64,000 nucleotides of DNA from Streptomyces sp. PH10-H1 (GCF_030063355.1 NZ_JASISZ010000005.1:124001-188000), one strand, 5' to 3'. Counted from the stretch's first letter, positions 31,158 through 39,604 are shown. The notes: a model not told the origin generated them from the sequence alone. Program-made: numbers and translations.

Positions 31158-32291
31158 CTACCGCGACTGCCGGGTGCCCAGACGGTCATGGATCCAGTCG
31201 TGGAACTCACCGATGTGGCGCTCGCTCGGCACGAGGACTCCGCCCTTGGCGTACAGGCGCGAGCTCATCGCCGGCTGACAGCGCTCGCACGCGTCGAAAT
31301 CCTGCCGGTTGACCCGGTCGAAGAGTTCGACGGAGCGACTGACGTCCTTGCCGCTCTCCACCACGCCCTTGAGGTACAGCCAGTCGCATTCGACGATGGT
31401 GCGGTCGGCCGCTACGGGGTACATCCGGTGGAGGATCACGTGGTCCGGCAGGAGGTTGATGAACACCTGCGGCCTGACGGTGATCGCGTAGTACCGGCGG
31501 TCCTGCTCCTCGGAGACCGTGGGGATGCGGTCCAGCCCCTCGGAGCCGTCGACGGTGAACCCCTTGATGTCCGCACCGAATTCGGCGCCATGGCCGACGA
31601 AGTACTGCGCGGCGTACCCGTCGGCGAACTCGGGCAGCACCTCGGTGAGTTCGGGATGGATGGTGGCGCAGTGGTAGCACTCCATGAAGTTCTCGATGAT
31701 CAGCTTCCAGTTCGCCTTGACGTCGTAGACGATCCGCTTCCCGACCTCGAGGTCGGCGATGCCGTACCGGTCGATCGCCGCCACGTCGCCGAGACGTGCC
31801 ACGACGGCGCCGACGACCTGCTCCTCGAAGGAGGGCGGGGCGTCCGCGAGGCAGATCCAGACGTAGCCGAGCCACTCCCGCACGTGCACGTTCACCAGGC
31901 CGTACTCGGTACGGTCGATGTCCGGCATCTTCGTCAGGTTGGGCGCCGCGACGAGCTTGCCCTCGAGGTCGTACGTCCACGCGTGGTACGGGCACTGGAA
32001 CGCCCGCTTGACCTCTCCGGCCTCCTGCGTGCACAGCTTCGCGCCGCGGTGCCGGCAGACGTTGAAGAAGGCGCGGACCGAGTTGTCGCGCGCACGGGTC
32101 ACCAGGATGCTCTCACGCCCCACGTCCACGGTCCGGTACCCGCCCGGCTTGCCCAGCTCGGAGGAGCGTGCCACGCAGAACCACATCTCCTCGAAGATGC
32201 GCTCCTGCTCCAGGCGGAAGATCTCCGGGTCGGTGTAGTAGTCACCGGGAAGGGTGGCGATCAGGCTCTCCGGCAGGCTGGTCGTTGTCAC
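31158..32291 (-). CDS. Rieske non-heme iron oxygenase, probable glycine betaine monooxygenase
   Basis: 377 residues from GTG at 32291 with GAGGAG 6 nt upstream. Rieske cluster ligands Cys79, His81, Cys100, His103 (CRHRGAKLC..QCPYHAW). Mononuclear iron site in the NWKLIIENFMECYHCATIH segment (195-212), with His207 and His212. It resembles the GbcA/stachydrine-demethylase branch, which removes an N-methyl group as formaldehyde. Between betB product and dimethylglycine oxidase substrate, glycine betaine demethylation is the missing step, hence the call. Transcribed alone toward iclR. Confidence 0.82.
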   Translation of the reverse strand: MTTTSLPESLIATLPGDYYTDPEIFRLEQERIFEEMWFCVARSSELGKPGGYRTVDVGRESILVTRARDNSVRAFFNVCRHRGAKLCTQEAGEVKRAFQCPYHAWTYDLEGKLVAAPNLTKMPDIDRTEYGLVNVHVREWLGYVWICLADAPPSFEEQVVGAVVARLGDVAAIDRYGIADLEVGKRIVYDVKANWKLIIENFMECYHCATIHPELTEVLPEFADGYAAQYFVGHGAEFGADIKGFTVDGSEGLDRIPTVSEEQDRRYYAITVRPQVFINLLPDHVILHRMYPVAADRTIVECDWLYLKGVVESGKDVSRSVELFDRVNRQDFDACERCQPAMSSRLYAKGGVLVPSERHIGEFHDWIHDRLGTRQSR

Positions 32292-32380
32292 AGTGCACTC
32301 CTCGCGGAAAACGTCGTCGATCGGATCGTCACGCGCCGGTGGAAGCGCAGTCCCGGAACGGCGCTGTGCGGTGTGCGGTG

Positions 32381-32440
32381 CGCGGCGTTGTACGGCGCTG
32401 TGCGGCGTTGTGCGGCGTTGTGCGGCGTTGTGCGGCGTTG
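32381..32440. repeat. 10-bp tandem repeat in the leader of the Rieske gene
   Basis: Six head-to-tail units; the last four (32401-32440) are identical TGCGGCGTTG, the first two are variants. Degenerate GTGCGG copies extend back to about 32361. The array runs straight into operator E, whose left arm GTTG is the end of the last unit. It would lie in the 5' untranslated region of the Rieske oxygenase transcript. Confidence 0.9.
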
Positions 32441-32472
32441 TGCAATAAGCAACTCGGCGTGGAATACGCAAC
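32437..32472 (-). promoter_or_regulatory. Tandem operator E (Rieske oxygenase)
   Basis: GTTGTGCAATAAGCAAC (32437-32453) and GGCGTGGAATACGCAAC (32456-32472), 19 bp apart. Unlike the other sites it lies about 145 bp before the start codon, because the tandem repeat intervenes. Confidence 0.7.
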
Positions 32473-32598
32473 AGAATGTGGCGTCCCGGTACCGGTGTCA
32501 AGATGTCTGCGGAACATGAGCGGGGGCTTGGGATACGTAAGCGCCCACCACCCCGTGGTGCGGCGCGTGCACTCCTGGGCGCGGGCACGGCCCGGTGT

Positions 32599-33780
32599 TC
32601 ACGCGGACCCTGCCGTCTGCGCCGCCGCGGCGACGAGCTGCCGACGCCAGCGCGTGAACAGCCGTGCCTGGTCCATGCCGAGCACGGCGACCGGATCGCC
32701 GGCGCGCCGGTAGACCGCGAGGAAGCTGCGACCGTCGACCGAGCCCTCCTCGACGGTGACGCTGTCCGCGTCAGCGGCATGCCCGGCGAACTGGATCCGG
32801 ATGCCGTACTGGTCCGACCAGAAGTAGGGCGGCCGGACCGGCTCGGGCGCGGCCGTGCCACCGGAGAGCAGGGCGGCCACGGCTGCGGCCGGACGCTCCC
32901 GCGCACCCGTCCAGTGCTCGACCCGGCGATGCGCGCCTACGGTGGGGTCGTACCAGGCCGCGCAGTCACCGACCGCGACGACGCCCGGGACCGTCGTGCT
33001 GCCGCCGGCGTCGCAGCGTACGCCGTTCCCCAGCGCGACGCCGGACCCTTGCAGCCATTCGACGCACGGACGCGCGCCCACCCCGACGACGACGACGTCG
33101 GCCGCCAGGCGGCGGCCGTCCTCGAGCACAATCGCGTCCACCCGGCCTCTTCCGCTGAGCTGCCGCACGCCGACACCGCACAGCAGCCGCACGCCGTGGT
33201 CCATGTGGAGCGAGGACACGACGCCCCCCATCGCCGCCCCGAGCGGACCGGCCAGCGGCGTCGACGCCGCCTCGACGACCGTCACGTCGAGGCCGAGACC
33301 GGATGCGGTCGAGGCGACCTCGGCACCGATGAATCCGCCGCCGATGACGACGAGCCGGCCGCCGCGCGCCAGGTCCGCACGCAGGGCGCAGGCGTCCTCG
33401 ACGGTGCGCAGCACATGCACGCCGGCGAGGCCATCACTGCCCGGCAGGGTCCGGGCGGCCGCGCCGGTGGCGACCACGATCCCGTCCGCGGTGACCGACC
33501 GGCCGTCCGCGAGGCGCACCGAGCGTTCGCCGCGGTCGAGTCCGACAGCGGTCGCGCCGAGCACCCACTCGGCGGCGAGGTCCTCGCCGTCCGCCTCGAG
33601 CATGAGGGCGGCTTCGTCGATCTCGCCTGCGAGGAACTCCTTCGACAACGGCGGCCTGTCGTACGGGCGGTGCGGCTCGTCGCCGATGACGACGAGCCGA
33701 CCGTCGTAACCCTGCTTGCGCAGCGAGCGGGCGGCCGACAGGCCGGCCAGCGACGCGCCGACGACGGCCACGGTCTTCAC
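32599..33780 (-). CDS. FAD-dependent ferredoxin reductase of the Rieske system
   Basis: 393 residues from GTG at 33780, overlapping the ferredoxin stop as GTGA. Two nucleotide-binding motifs (VVGASLAGLSAA near 6-17 for FAD; VVIGGGFIGAEVAS near 146 for NAD(P)H), the PYDRPPLSKEFL segment and the C-terminal reductase domain of the BphA4/oxygenase-coupled family. It transfers electrons from NAD(P)H to the Rieske ferredoxin. Confidence 0.88.
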   Translation of the reverse strand: MKTVAVVGASLAGLSAARSLRKQGYDGRLVVIGDEPHRPYDRPPLSKEFLAGEIDEAALMLEADGEDLAAEWVLGATAVGLDRGERSVRLADGRSVTADGIVVATGAAARTLPGSDGLAGVHVLRTVEDACALRADLARGGRLVVIGGGFIGAEVASTASGLGLDVTVVEAASTPLAGPLGAAMGGVVSSLHMDHGVRLLCGVGVRQLSGRGRVDAIVLEDGRRLAADVVVVGVGARPCVEWLQGSGVALGNGVRCDAGGSTTVPGVVAVGDCAAWYDPTVGAHRRVEHWTGARERPAAAVAALLSGGTAAPEPVRPPYFWSDQYGIRIQFAGHAADADSVTVEEGSVDGRSFLAVYRRAGDPVAVLGMDQARLFTRWRRQLVAAAAQTAGSA

Positions 33781-34139
33781 GCGGGGCCTCCGGCCGCGCG
33801 TGCGACCGCGCAGGGCGGGAGGTTCGGCCGGGCGGCGGACAGCAGGAGGTGGATCACGCCGTCCTCGACGAGGACCTGGTGAGTGCGCACGGGGAGCCTG
33901 GCCGGCGGCGCGTCGACGCGACCCGTGCGCAGGTCGAACTTCGAGGCGTGCAAGGGGCACTCGACCTCGCACCCTTCCAGCCAGCCGTCGGAGAGCGAGG
34001 CGTCCTGGTGGGTGCACGTGTCGTCGATGGCGAAGAGCTCCCCGTCCTCGGTATGGAACACCGCGACGGGCGGGTCGGACTCGAGCCGGCAGGCCTCGCC
34101 TCGCGGAAGTTCGGCGAGACGGCACACAGGAATCATCAT
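33777..34139 (-). CDS. Rieske-type ferredoxin
   Basis: 120 residues, with ATG codons at 34139 and 34136; GAGG spacing favours the second. Rieske ligands Cys42, His44 (CTHQ) and Cys61, His64 (CPLHASKF). Small soluble electron carrier like BphA3/NirD types, coupled to the reductase gene. Together with the oxygenase it makes a three-component system. Operator F lies almost at its start codon. Confidence 0.9.
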   Translation of the reverse strand: MMIPVCRLAELPRGEACRLESDPPVAVFHTEDGELFAIDDTCTHQDASLSDGWLEGCEVECPLHASKFDLRTGRVDAPPARLPVRTHQVLVEDGVIHLLLSAARPNLPPCAVARAAGGPA

Positions 34140-34147
34140 GACACCTC

Positions 34148-34183
34148 GGTGCGTATAGCGAAACGGATTGCGATTGACGCAAC
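34148..34183 (-). promoter_or_regulatory. Tandem operator F (ferredoxin-reductase operon)
   Basis: GGTGCGTATAGCGAAAC (34148-34164, 10 of 12) and ATTGCGATTGACGCAAC (34167-34183, 11 of 12), 19 bp apart. On the minus strand TTGCGT and TATACG could be -35 and -10 with a 19-bp spacer, lying wholly inside the operator. Confidence 0.75.
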
Positions 34184-34249
34184 ATCAGTTTGAAGGCGGC
34201 CCCAGACCCTGTCAAGGCATTGAAAAGGACAGCGCGAGCGCCGCCGAAC

Positions 34250-34285
34250 GTTGCTCTTTACGCAACGCTCGGCATAATAGGAAAC
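34250..34285 (+). promoter_or_regulatory. Tandem operator G and promoter facing a broken gene
   Basis: GTTGCTCTTTACGCAAC (34250-34266, 11 of 12) and TCGGCATAATAGGAAAC (34269-34285, weaker). On the plus strand TTGCTC with CATAAT 16 bp later is a good promoter pattern, pointing away from the ferredoxin gene into the remnant at 34305-34594. Confidence 0.6.
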
Positions 34286-34304
34286 TTCGACCACTCGTCG
34301 CGGA

Positions 34305-34594
34305 TGGACCCGCCGCGGCGATCAGCGTCTTCGGTCTGTTCACGTCGGTACCGGGCCGACGGGCTCCCGCACGGCAGGACCGTGCACGACACGGTCAAGG
34401 CGTCGCACGTCGGTCCCGGCCGGCGCGAGCTCATCAACGAGCTGCACAACCAGAAGTACACCGACGCGCTGGAGCCGGAGAAGGCCGAGCAGGCGGCCGA
34501 GCAGAAGGCGGCCGGCGTCCACGTCGACGTCGACCGCAACTGGGTGGTGGTCAAAACCCGTAGATCGGCGGCCAACCCGCCGATCTACGGTTGA
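34305..34594 (+). pseudogene. Degraded gene, possibly a transporter remnant
   Basis: No intact gene is found. One frame gives a membrane-helix-like piece (AAAISVFGLFTSV, near 34315-34355). Another frame, ending at 34594, gives a hydrophilic helical tail (RRELINELHNQKYTDALEP, then AEQAAEQKAAGVHVDVDRNW). The change of frame and loss of the body suggest a membrane transporter reduced to its end by deletion. I cannot assign the family. It follows operator G, so the lost gene probably belonged to the regulon. Confidence 0.4.
34558..34590. terminator. Perfect 14-bp hairpin
   Basis: CCGTAGATCGGCGG (34558-34571) pairs with CCGCCGATCTACGG (34577-34590), 5-nt loop, then TTGAAG. It can end the ADH transcript (stop at 34698) and any transcript from operator G. 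Confidence 0.8.
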
Positions 34595-34697
34595 AGCGGC
34601 CCGCGGTCTCCGGCCGCGGTCGGCCCATTCCACGTCCCGCCGTCGAGGCTGAACGTCCCGCTGGTGACCAGGTGCTCGACGCGCGGGGCGCCGGCCA

Positions 34698-35783
34698 TTA
34701 CAGGAGCACCACGGAGCGCAGCACATCGCCGCCGCGCATCTTTTCGAAAGCCTTCTCCACGTCTTCGAGGCCGATCGTCTCGGAGACGAAGGCGTCGAGG
34801 TCGAATCGCCCTTGCCGGTAGAGATCGATGAGAGCCGGGAAGTCACGCGACGGCAGGCAGTCGCCGTACCAGCTGGACTTCAGCGAGCCACCGCGCCCGA
34901 AGACATCGAGCAGCGGCAACTCCAGGCTCATCCCGGGGGTGGGGACGCCGACGAGCACGACGGTGCCCGCGAGGTCGCGGGCGTAGAACGCCTGCTTGTA
35001 GGTCTCGGGGCGGCCGACGGCCTCGACGACGACGTCCGCACCGAACCCGCCGGTCAACTCGCGCACCGAGTCGACGACATCGGCCTTCGTCCCGTTGACG
35101 GTGTGGGTGGCCCCCATGCTCCTGGCCCGCTCCAGCTTCCGCTCGTCGACGTCGACAGCGACGATCGTGGTCGCCCCCGCGATCCTCGCTCCGGCGATGG
35201 CGGCCATTCCGACACCGCCGCACCCGATGACGGCGACGGAGTCACCGCGGCCGACCGCGCCGGTGTTCACCGCCGCCCCGAAGCCCGCCATGACGCCGCA
35301 GCCCAGCAGCCCGGCAGCGGCGGCCGGAGCCGCGGGATCGACCTTCGTGCACTGGCCCGCGGCGACCAGGGTCTTCTCCGCGAAGGCGCCGATGCCGAGT
35401 GCGGGGGCGAGCGGAGTGCCGTCGAGCAGCGTCATGGGCTGGGTCGCGTTGCGCGTCGAGAAGCAGTACCACGGCTTGCCCTTGCGGCAGGCCCGGCACT
35501 GGCCGCAGACGGCCCGCCAGTTCAGGATGACGAAGTCGCCGGGCTCGACCTCGGTGACGCCCTCGCCGACGGCCTCGACGATCCCGGCCGCCTCGTGTCC
35601 GAGGAGGAAGGGGAAGTCGTCGCTGATGCCGCCCTCACGGTAGTGCAGATCCGTGTGGCAGACCCCGCACGCCTCGACCTTCACCAGCGCCTCGCCCGGG
35701 CCGGGGTCGGGTACGACGATCGTCTCGAGGGAGACGGGCGCGCCCTTCCCCCGGGCGACAACAGCGCGGACCTCGTGAGCCAT
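34698..35783 (-). CDS. S-(hydroxymethyl)mycothiol dehydrogenase (formaldehyde oxidation)
   Basis: 361 residues from ATG at 35783, exactly the length usual for mycothiol-dependent formaldehyde dehydrogenase (also an S-nitrosomycothiol reductase). GAGGGAG 6 nt upstream. Zinc alcohol dehydrogenase fold: catalytic zinc Cys42 (GVCHTDLHY) and His63-Glu64 (GHEAAG); structural zinc Cys cluster [18 protein letters not shown] motif GCGGVGMAA. It would detoxify the formaldehyde released by the Rieske oxygenase. Governed by operator H. Confidence 0.88.
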   Translation of the reverse strand: MAHEVRAVVARGKGAPVSLETIVVPDPGPGEALVKVEACGVCHTDLHYREGGISDDFPFLLGHEAAGIVEAVGEGVTEVEPGDFVILNWRAVCGQCRACRKGKPWYCFSTRNATQPMTLLDGTPLAPALGIGAFAEKTLVAAGQCTKVDPAAPAAAAGLLGCGVMAGFGAAVNTGAVGRGDSVAVIGCGGVGMAAIAGARIAGATTIVAVDVDERKLERARSMGATHTVNGTKADVVDSVRELTGGFGADVVVEAVGRPETYKQAFYARDLAGTVVLVGVPTPGMSLELPLLDVFGRGGSLKSSWYGDCLPSRDFPALIDLYRQGRFDLDAFVSETIGLEDVEKAFEKMRGGDVLRSVVLL

Positions 35784-35816
35784 GAGCACTCCCTCGTCTG
35801 CAACGAGCCACAAGGT

Positions 35817-35852
35817 GTTGCATATCGCAGCACCAGTTTCCTGTTCCGCAAC
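35817..35852 (-). promoter_or_regulatory. Tandem operator H (formaldehyde dehydrogenase)
   Basis: GTTGCATATCGCAGCAC (35817-35833) and GTTTCCTGTTCCGCAAC (35836-35852, right arm perfect), 19 bp apart, 33 bp before the ATG. The individual arms are weaker but the spacing is identical to the other sites. Confidence 0.6.
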
Positions 35853-36238
35853 AGAGCATCGAGGAGTCCGCGCTGCGGGTCAAGACCTCAGGACGCCCGG
35901 GCCCGCCGCGGGAGCCAATAGTGGATGCACGCCGGATCCGGCGACAACGGATGCCCGGAGGGCAGTTCACGGGCGATCTCCCGGATGCCGTGCCCCATTC
36001 ACAGGTACTTCGCCAGACGCGGATGGCGCGCTCCGCGGCCGCCGCACGTCCGTGACGATCGAGTGACGGAAGTGACGGAAGTGAGGGAAGTGAGGGAACG
36101 ATAAAGCGCTCCGGCACGGCGACGGAGGGAGATCCCGAGAGCGACAATTGTGAGTGAGTGCCGTGCTGGTCGGTTCACGGATCGCAGGTCGCGAGGTCCT
36201 GCTCGGATGGACCGGGTGCGGGTCGGCAGGAGACGACG
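35853..36238. other. Intergenic region, end of the betaine island
   Basis: No gene recognised. Apart from the 9-bp repeat at 36063-36098 nothing structured is seen. It holds the promoter of the plus-strand protease gene, whose hexamers I cannot fix. Confidence 0.4.
36063..36098. repeat. 9-bp tandem repeat, four units
   Basis: GTGACGGAA twice then GTGAGGGAA twice, head to tail, about 140 bp upstream of the site-2 protease gene. Confidence 0.85.
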
Positions 36239-37369
36239 ATGAACGGCTCAGTCCGTGTCGGACGTGTTTTCGGGGTCGCGCTGCGGATGCACTGGAGCGT
36301 ACCGCTGCTGGTGGTCCTGTTCGCGTACGGTCTCGGCCGCCAGATCCTGCCCGCATGGACCCCAGGGCGCTCGAATGCGGTGTACACCTTCGCCAGTGCC
36401 GTAGGAGCCGTGCTGCTCATGGCCAGCGTGCTGCTCCACGAGACGGCACACGCCGTGACGGCGCGCAGGAAGAAGATCTCGGTGCAGGACGTGACCCTGT
36501 TCGCGCTGGGCGGGATGACCCGGATGGGGCGACCGGAGACCGCCGCGGTGGCATTCGCGGTGGCGGTCAGCGGGCCGCTCACCAGCCTGGCCATCGGAGG
36601 CGCCGCGCTCGGGGCGGGAATCGGGCTGCACGCGCTGTCCGGCTGGGCGGTGCCCGCCGCCGTCCTGATGTGGCTCGGCTGGGCGAACCTGTTCCTGGGC
36701 GTGTTCAACCTGCTGCCCGCCGCGCCGCTCGACGGCGGAAGAGTGATGCAGGCACTGCTGTGGTGGCGCACCGGAGACCGGGACCGGGCGGACCGGGCGG
36801 CCTCACGGAGCGGTCAGGTCATGGGAGTGCTGCTGATGACCGCCGGCTGGATCTCCCTCCTGCGCGGGGCGCCGGGCGGGCTGTGGCTCGTCTTCGTTGG
36901 TCTCTTCATCACGGTCGTCGCCGGCGCTGAACGGCAGCGCGCCGCCCTCCACACGGAACTGCGGGGGGTACGGGTGGCCGACGCCATGTCCAGCCCGGTG
37001 ACGTCCGGTGCCGACTGGTTGACCGTTGACCGTTTCATCGACGACGTGGCAGTGAAGTCTCACCATTCCGCCATGCCGCTGCTCGACTTCGAAGGCCGTC
37101 CCAGCGGAATCGTGCAAGTACGCAGGCTTGCCGCGATACCGGGAGCGCGCCGCGAGTCGCTGCGGGTGCGCGAGGTGGCGACCCCGCTGTCCCAGTGCGC
37201 GGTTGCCGCTCCGAACGATCTTCTGAGCGATGCGCTCGACAAGCTCCGCCCGGGTACCGGCATGCGGATCCTCGTCGTGGACATGGGCCATCTGGTGGGG
37301 ATCGTCACCGCGAAGGACATTTCCCGGCTGGTGCAGCGACACACACTGGGCGGCCAGGGGCTCAACTGA
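36239..37369 (+). CDS. Site-2 protease (M50 family) with CBS domains
   Basis: 376 residues from ATG at 36239, after GGAG 8 nt upstream. Membrane metalloprotease: zinc motif HETAH (67-71) and NLLPAAPLDGGRVM (157-170, Asp165 third ligand), five or six membrane helices, then two CBS repeats (about 240-370, VADAMSSPVTSG and VREVATPLSQC). Members cleave membrane-bound signalling proteins; CBS domains usually sense adenine nucleotides. No substrate gene is adjacent. Confidence 0.88.
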   Translation: MNGSVRVGRVFGVALRMHWSVPLLVVLFAYGLGRQILPAWTPGRSNAVYTFASAVGAVLLMASVLLHETAHAVTARRKKISVQDVTLFALGGMTRMGRPETAAVAFAVAVSGPLTSLAIGGAALGAGIGLHALSGWAVPAAVLMWLGWANLFLGVFNLLPAAPLDGGRVMQALLWWRTGDRDRADRAASRSGQVMGVLLMTAGWISLLRGAPGGLWLVFVGLFITVVAGAERQRAALHTELRGVRVADAMSSPVTSGADWLTVDRFIDDVAVKSHHSAMPLLDFEGRPSGIVQVRRLAAIPGARRESLRVREVATPLSQCAVAAPNDLLSDALDKLRPGTGMRILVVDMGHLVGIVTAKDISRLVQRHTLGGQGLN

Positions 37370-37916
37370 GCCGGGGTCCTACACCGCCCAGCGGTCCGGC
37401 CGGGCATGCCTCGCCGGCAAGACCGGCACGGGAACGCGTGCCACGGACACCGCCTCCTTCCGCTAGGGCGATTCAAGGGGGACAGAACGGACCAGCAGGG
37501 CTCGGCGCCCCCAGGTCCGGGCCGCGAGGATACGGGCCCTGATGTGCCCACCGAAACCACCTCTTTCGAGCCGACGGGCAGCAGCCACACGGTCTTGTGT
37601 TCCCATACTGACCGTCCGGGCAGCAGATGTCCCGGCTTGGGGCTGGGATCAGGGCTTCCATCGGGGCGCCGATAGCAGAACCGCAGCTCACACCCGATTT
37701 CCGCAGCTCATGGGGGTTCGCGGAGGTGTCAGGCCGCGAAACTGCTGGTCAGCGGGGCCGAGGGCGCTGTTCGACCGCAGTGTGACGAGGCTGCGGCGCA
37801 ACGGGTGCCCGCTGCTCGGTGGTCGATTCCCCGGTCACCCCGGCAGCGACGCGCGTTCAAAGGCCCGTACGGCTCACCGGCTCGCGAGGCCACGGCTCCG
37901 GGGTTAGAACTGAGGT
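37370..37916. other. 547-bp region without a supported gene
   Basis: Short open frames exist on both strands but show no domain pattern or ribosome site. No hairpin or repeat stands out. Confidence 0.4.
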
Positions 37917-39509
37917 ATGGCCGCCGTCGTCTCGGACGTGCGTGGCGCAGCACCGCGTCTGGCCGAGGTGCTCGCCGCGGTCTCGCTCCTCACCGACCTG
38001 GGGATGGGCGAGGAACAGGGAGAGGCTATGCGGTCGTGCCTGGTCGCGACCGGCCTGGCTCGCAGCCTGGGGGTGAGCGGGCAGCAGTTGGTCGATGTCT
38101 ACTACGCCGCGTTGCTGCGCCACATCGGCTGCACTGCGACCGCCTCGGACGAGGCCGCCAGGTTCCGGGTGGACGAGACGGTACTGCGGCCGGTCGTCTC
38201 GGTAACCGACTTCACAAGACCCGCGCAGCTGCTGGCCTGCGTCCGCGCGGTCGCGTCGGCGGTGCCGCCCGCGCGCCGGCCGGCGTTGGCCGCGAGGCTC
38301 GCGACGTCGAGCCGGTGGGGAGCCGGCGTTCAGCATGCGACCTGCGAGTTGGCGGCCGCACTGGCACGGCGTCTGAGCCTTGGGCCAGGCGTCTGTACGG
38401 CGCTGTTCCAGCAGTTCGAACGCTGGGACGGCAAGGGCGCGCCCGACGGACTGCGTGGTGAGGAGATCAGCCTGGCAGCTCGGATCTCCGCTCTCGCCGC
38501 GCAGGCGGTGCGCCTCGCGGAGACGGCCGGACCGCAGAGCGCCGTGGAGACCCTGCGGGAGCGCAGTGCCTGGCTGGGCCCGGATCTCGTCACCCGCTTC
38601 GCCGAGGAGGGCCTCCGACTGCTCGCGCAGGAGGACATCGACGACCCGTACGAGACAGCGCTCGCCGCGGAGCCGCAACCCTGGCTACGGCTGTCCACCA
38701 CCGACCTGGACCGGCTGGCCTTGGCACTCGGCGATCTGGCCGACCTCAAGTCCCCCTACCTGCGCGGTCATTCCAGGGGCGTTGCCGTCCTCGCCCAGCA
38801 GGCGGCGCGCCACCTGGGCGCATCGGACGACGAGACGGCGATGGTGCGCCGGGCCGCTCTCGTCCACGACCTCGGCCGCATCGCCGTACCCAGCAGGATC
38901 TGGGACAAGAGCGGTCGGCTCACCGCGCTGGAGCAGGAGGCGATCCGGCTGCACAGCTACCACGGTGAGCGGGTGCTCAACCGGAGTGCGGCACTGCGGG
39001 ACGTCGCCGCCGTCGTCGGCCAGCACCATGAGCGGCTCGATGGATCGGGCTACCACCGGCAGACGTCCGGGGCCGCTGTGCTGCCGACCGCCAGAGTGCT
39101 GGCGGCCGCGGACACCTACCACGCCATGACCGAGCCGAGGCCGCACCGAGCCGCGCACACTCCGGCCGAGGCTGCGGCGGTCCTGGAAAGTGAGGCCACG
39201 GCGGGTCGGCTGGACCCCCGGTCGGTGGGTTCGGTGCTGGCAGCGGCGGGGCTCGCCCGTGGGCGTAGGGCGCCCTGGCCGGCCGGGCTCAGCGACCGCG
39301 AGGTCGAGGTGCTCGGGCTGCTGGCCTGCGGCTCGACCAACCGGGCCATCGCCGCCCGGCTGTCCATCTCGCCGCGTACCGCGGAACACCACGTGGAGCA
39401 CATCTACGCCAAGATCGGCTGCTGCACCCGCCCTGCGGCGGCCTTGTTCGCCATGGAACACGGCCTCCTGGCTGATCGGCAGGTTCTCGAATCCGCAGAT
39501 ATGGGTTGA
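37917..39509 (+). CDS. Tandem HD-GYP-like protein with LuxR DNA-binding domain
   Basis: 530 residues. Two HD-type units: a degenerate one (about 55-240, with RHIGC and FERWDGKGAPDG in place of the metal motifs) and an intact-looking one (about 265-420: HDLGRIAVP at 317-325, HHERLDGSGY at 370-379). A C-terminal LuxR helix-turn-helix follows (about 455-515, LSDREVEVLGLLACGSTNRA). The second unit resembles cyclic-di-GMP or nucleotide phosphohydrolases, so enzymatic sensing coupled to DNA binding is plausible. No RBS is clear before the ATG. Confidence 0.83.
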   Translation: MAAVVSDVRGAAPRLAEVLAAVSLLTDLGMGEEQGEAMRSCLVATGLARSLGVSGQQLVDVYYAALLRHIGCTATASDEAARFRVDETVLRPVVSVTDFTRPAQLLACVRAVASAVPPARRPALAARLATSSRWGAGVQHATCELAAALARRLSLGPGVCTALFQQFERWDGKGAPDGLRGEEISLAARISALAAQAVRLAETAGPQSAVETLRERSAWLGPDLVTRFAEEGLRLLAQEDIDDPYETALAAEPQPWLRLSTTDLDRLALALGDLADLKSPYLRGHSRGVAVLAQQAARHLGASDDETAMVRRAALVHDLGRIAVPSRIWDKSGRLTALEQEAIRLHSYHGERVLNRSAALRDVAAVVGQHHERLDGSGYHRQTSGAAVLPTARVLAAADTYHAMTEPRPHRAAHTPAEAAAVLESEATAGRLDPRSVGSVLAAAGLARGRRAPWPAGLSDREVEVLGLLACGSTNRAIAARLSISPRTAEHHVEHIYAKIGCCTRPAAALFAMEHGLLADRQVLESADMG

Positions 39510-39604
39510 TCTACCGATGCGATGGGAGGCCTGCCCGCACGACCCTGGAAGTGAATCAGCCGGTCACCCCGACCGGCACCTGATCGGACAAGGACGTGGC
39601 AGTG

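Noticed and set aside
32361-32440. The 10-bp array as a CRISPR or a coding repeat
   Set aside because: Units are contiguous with no spacers, and the frames through it have no start signal or domain; it is a minisatellite in a leader.
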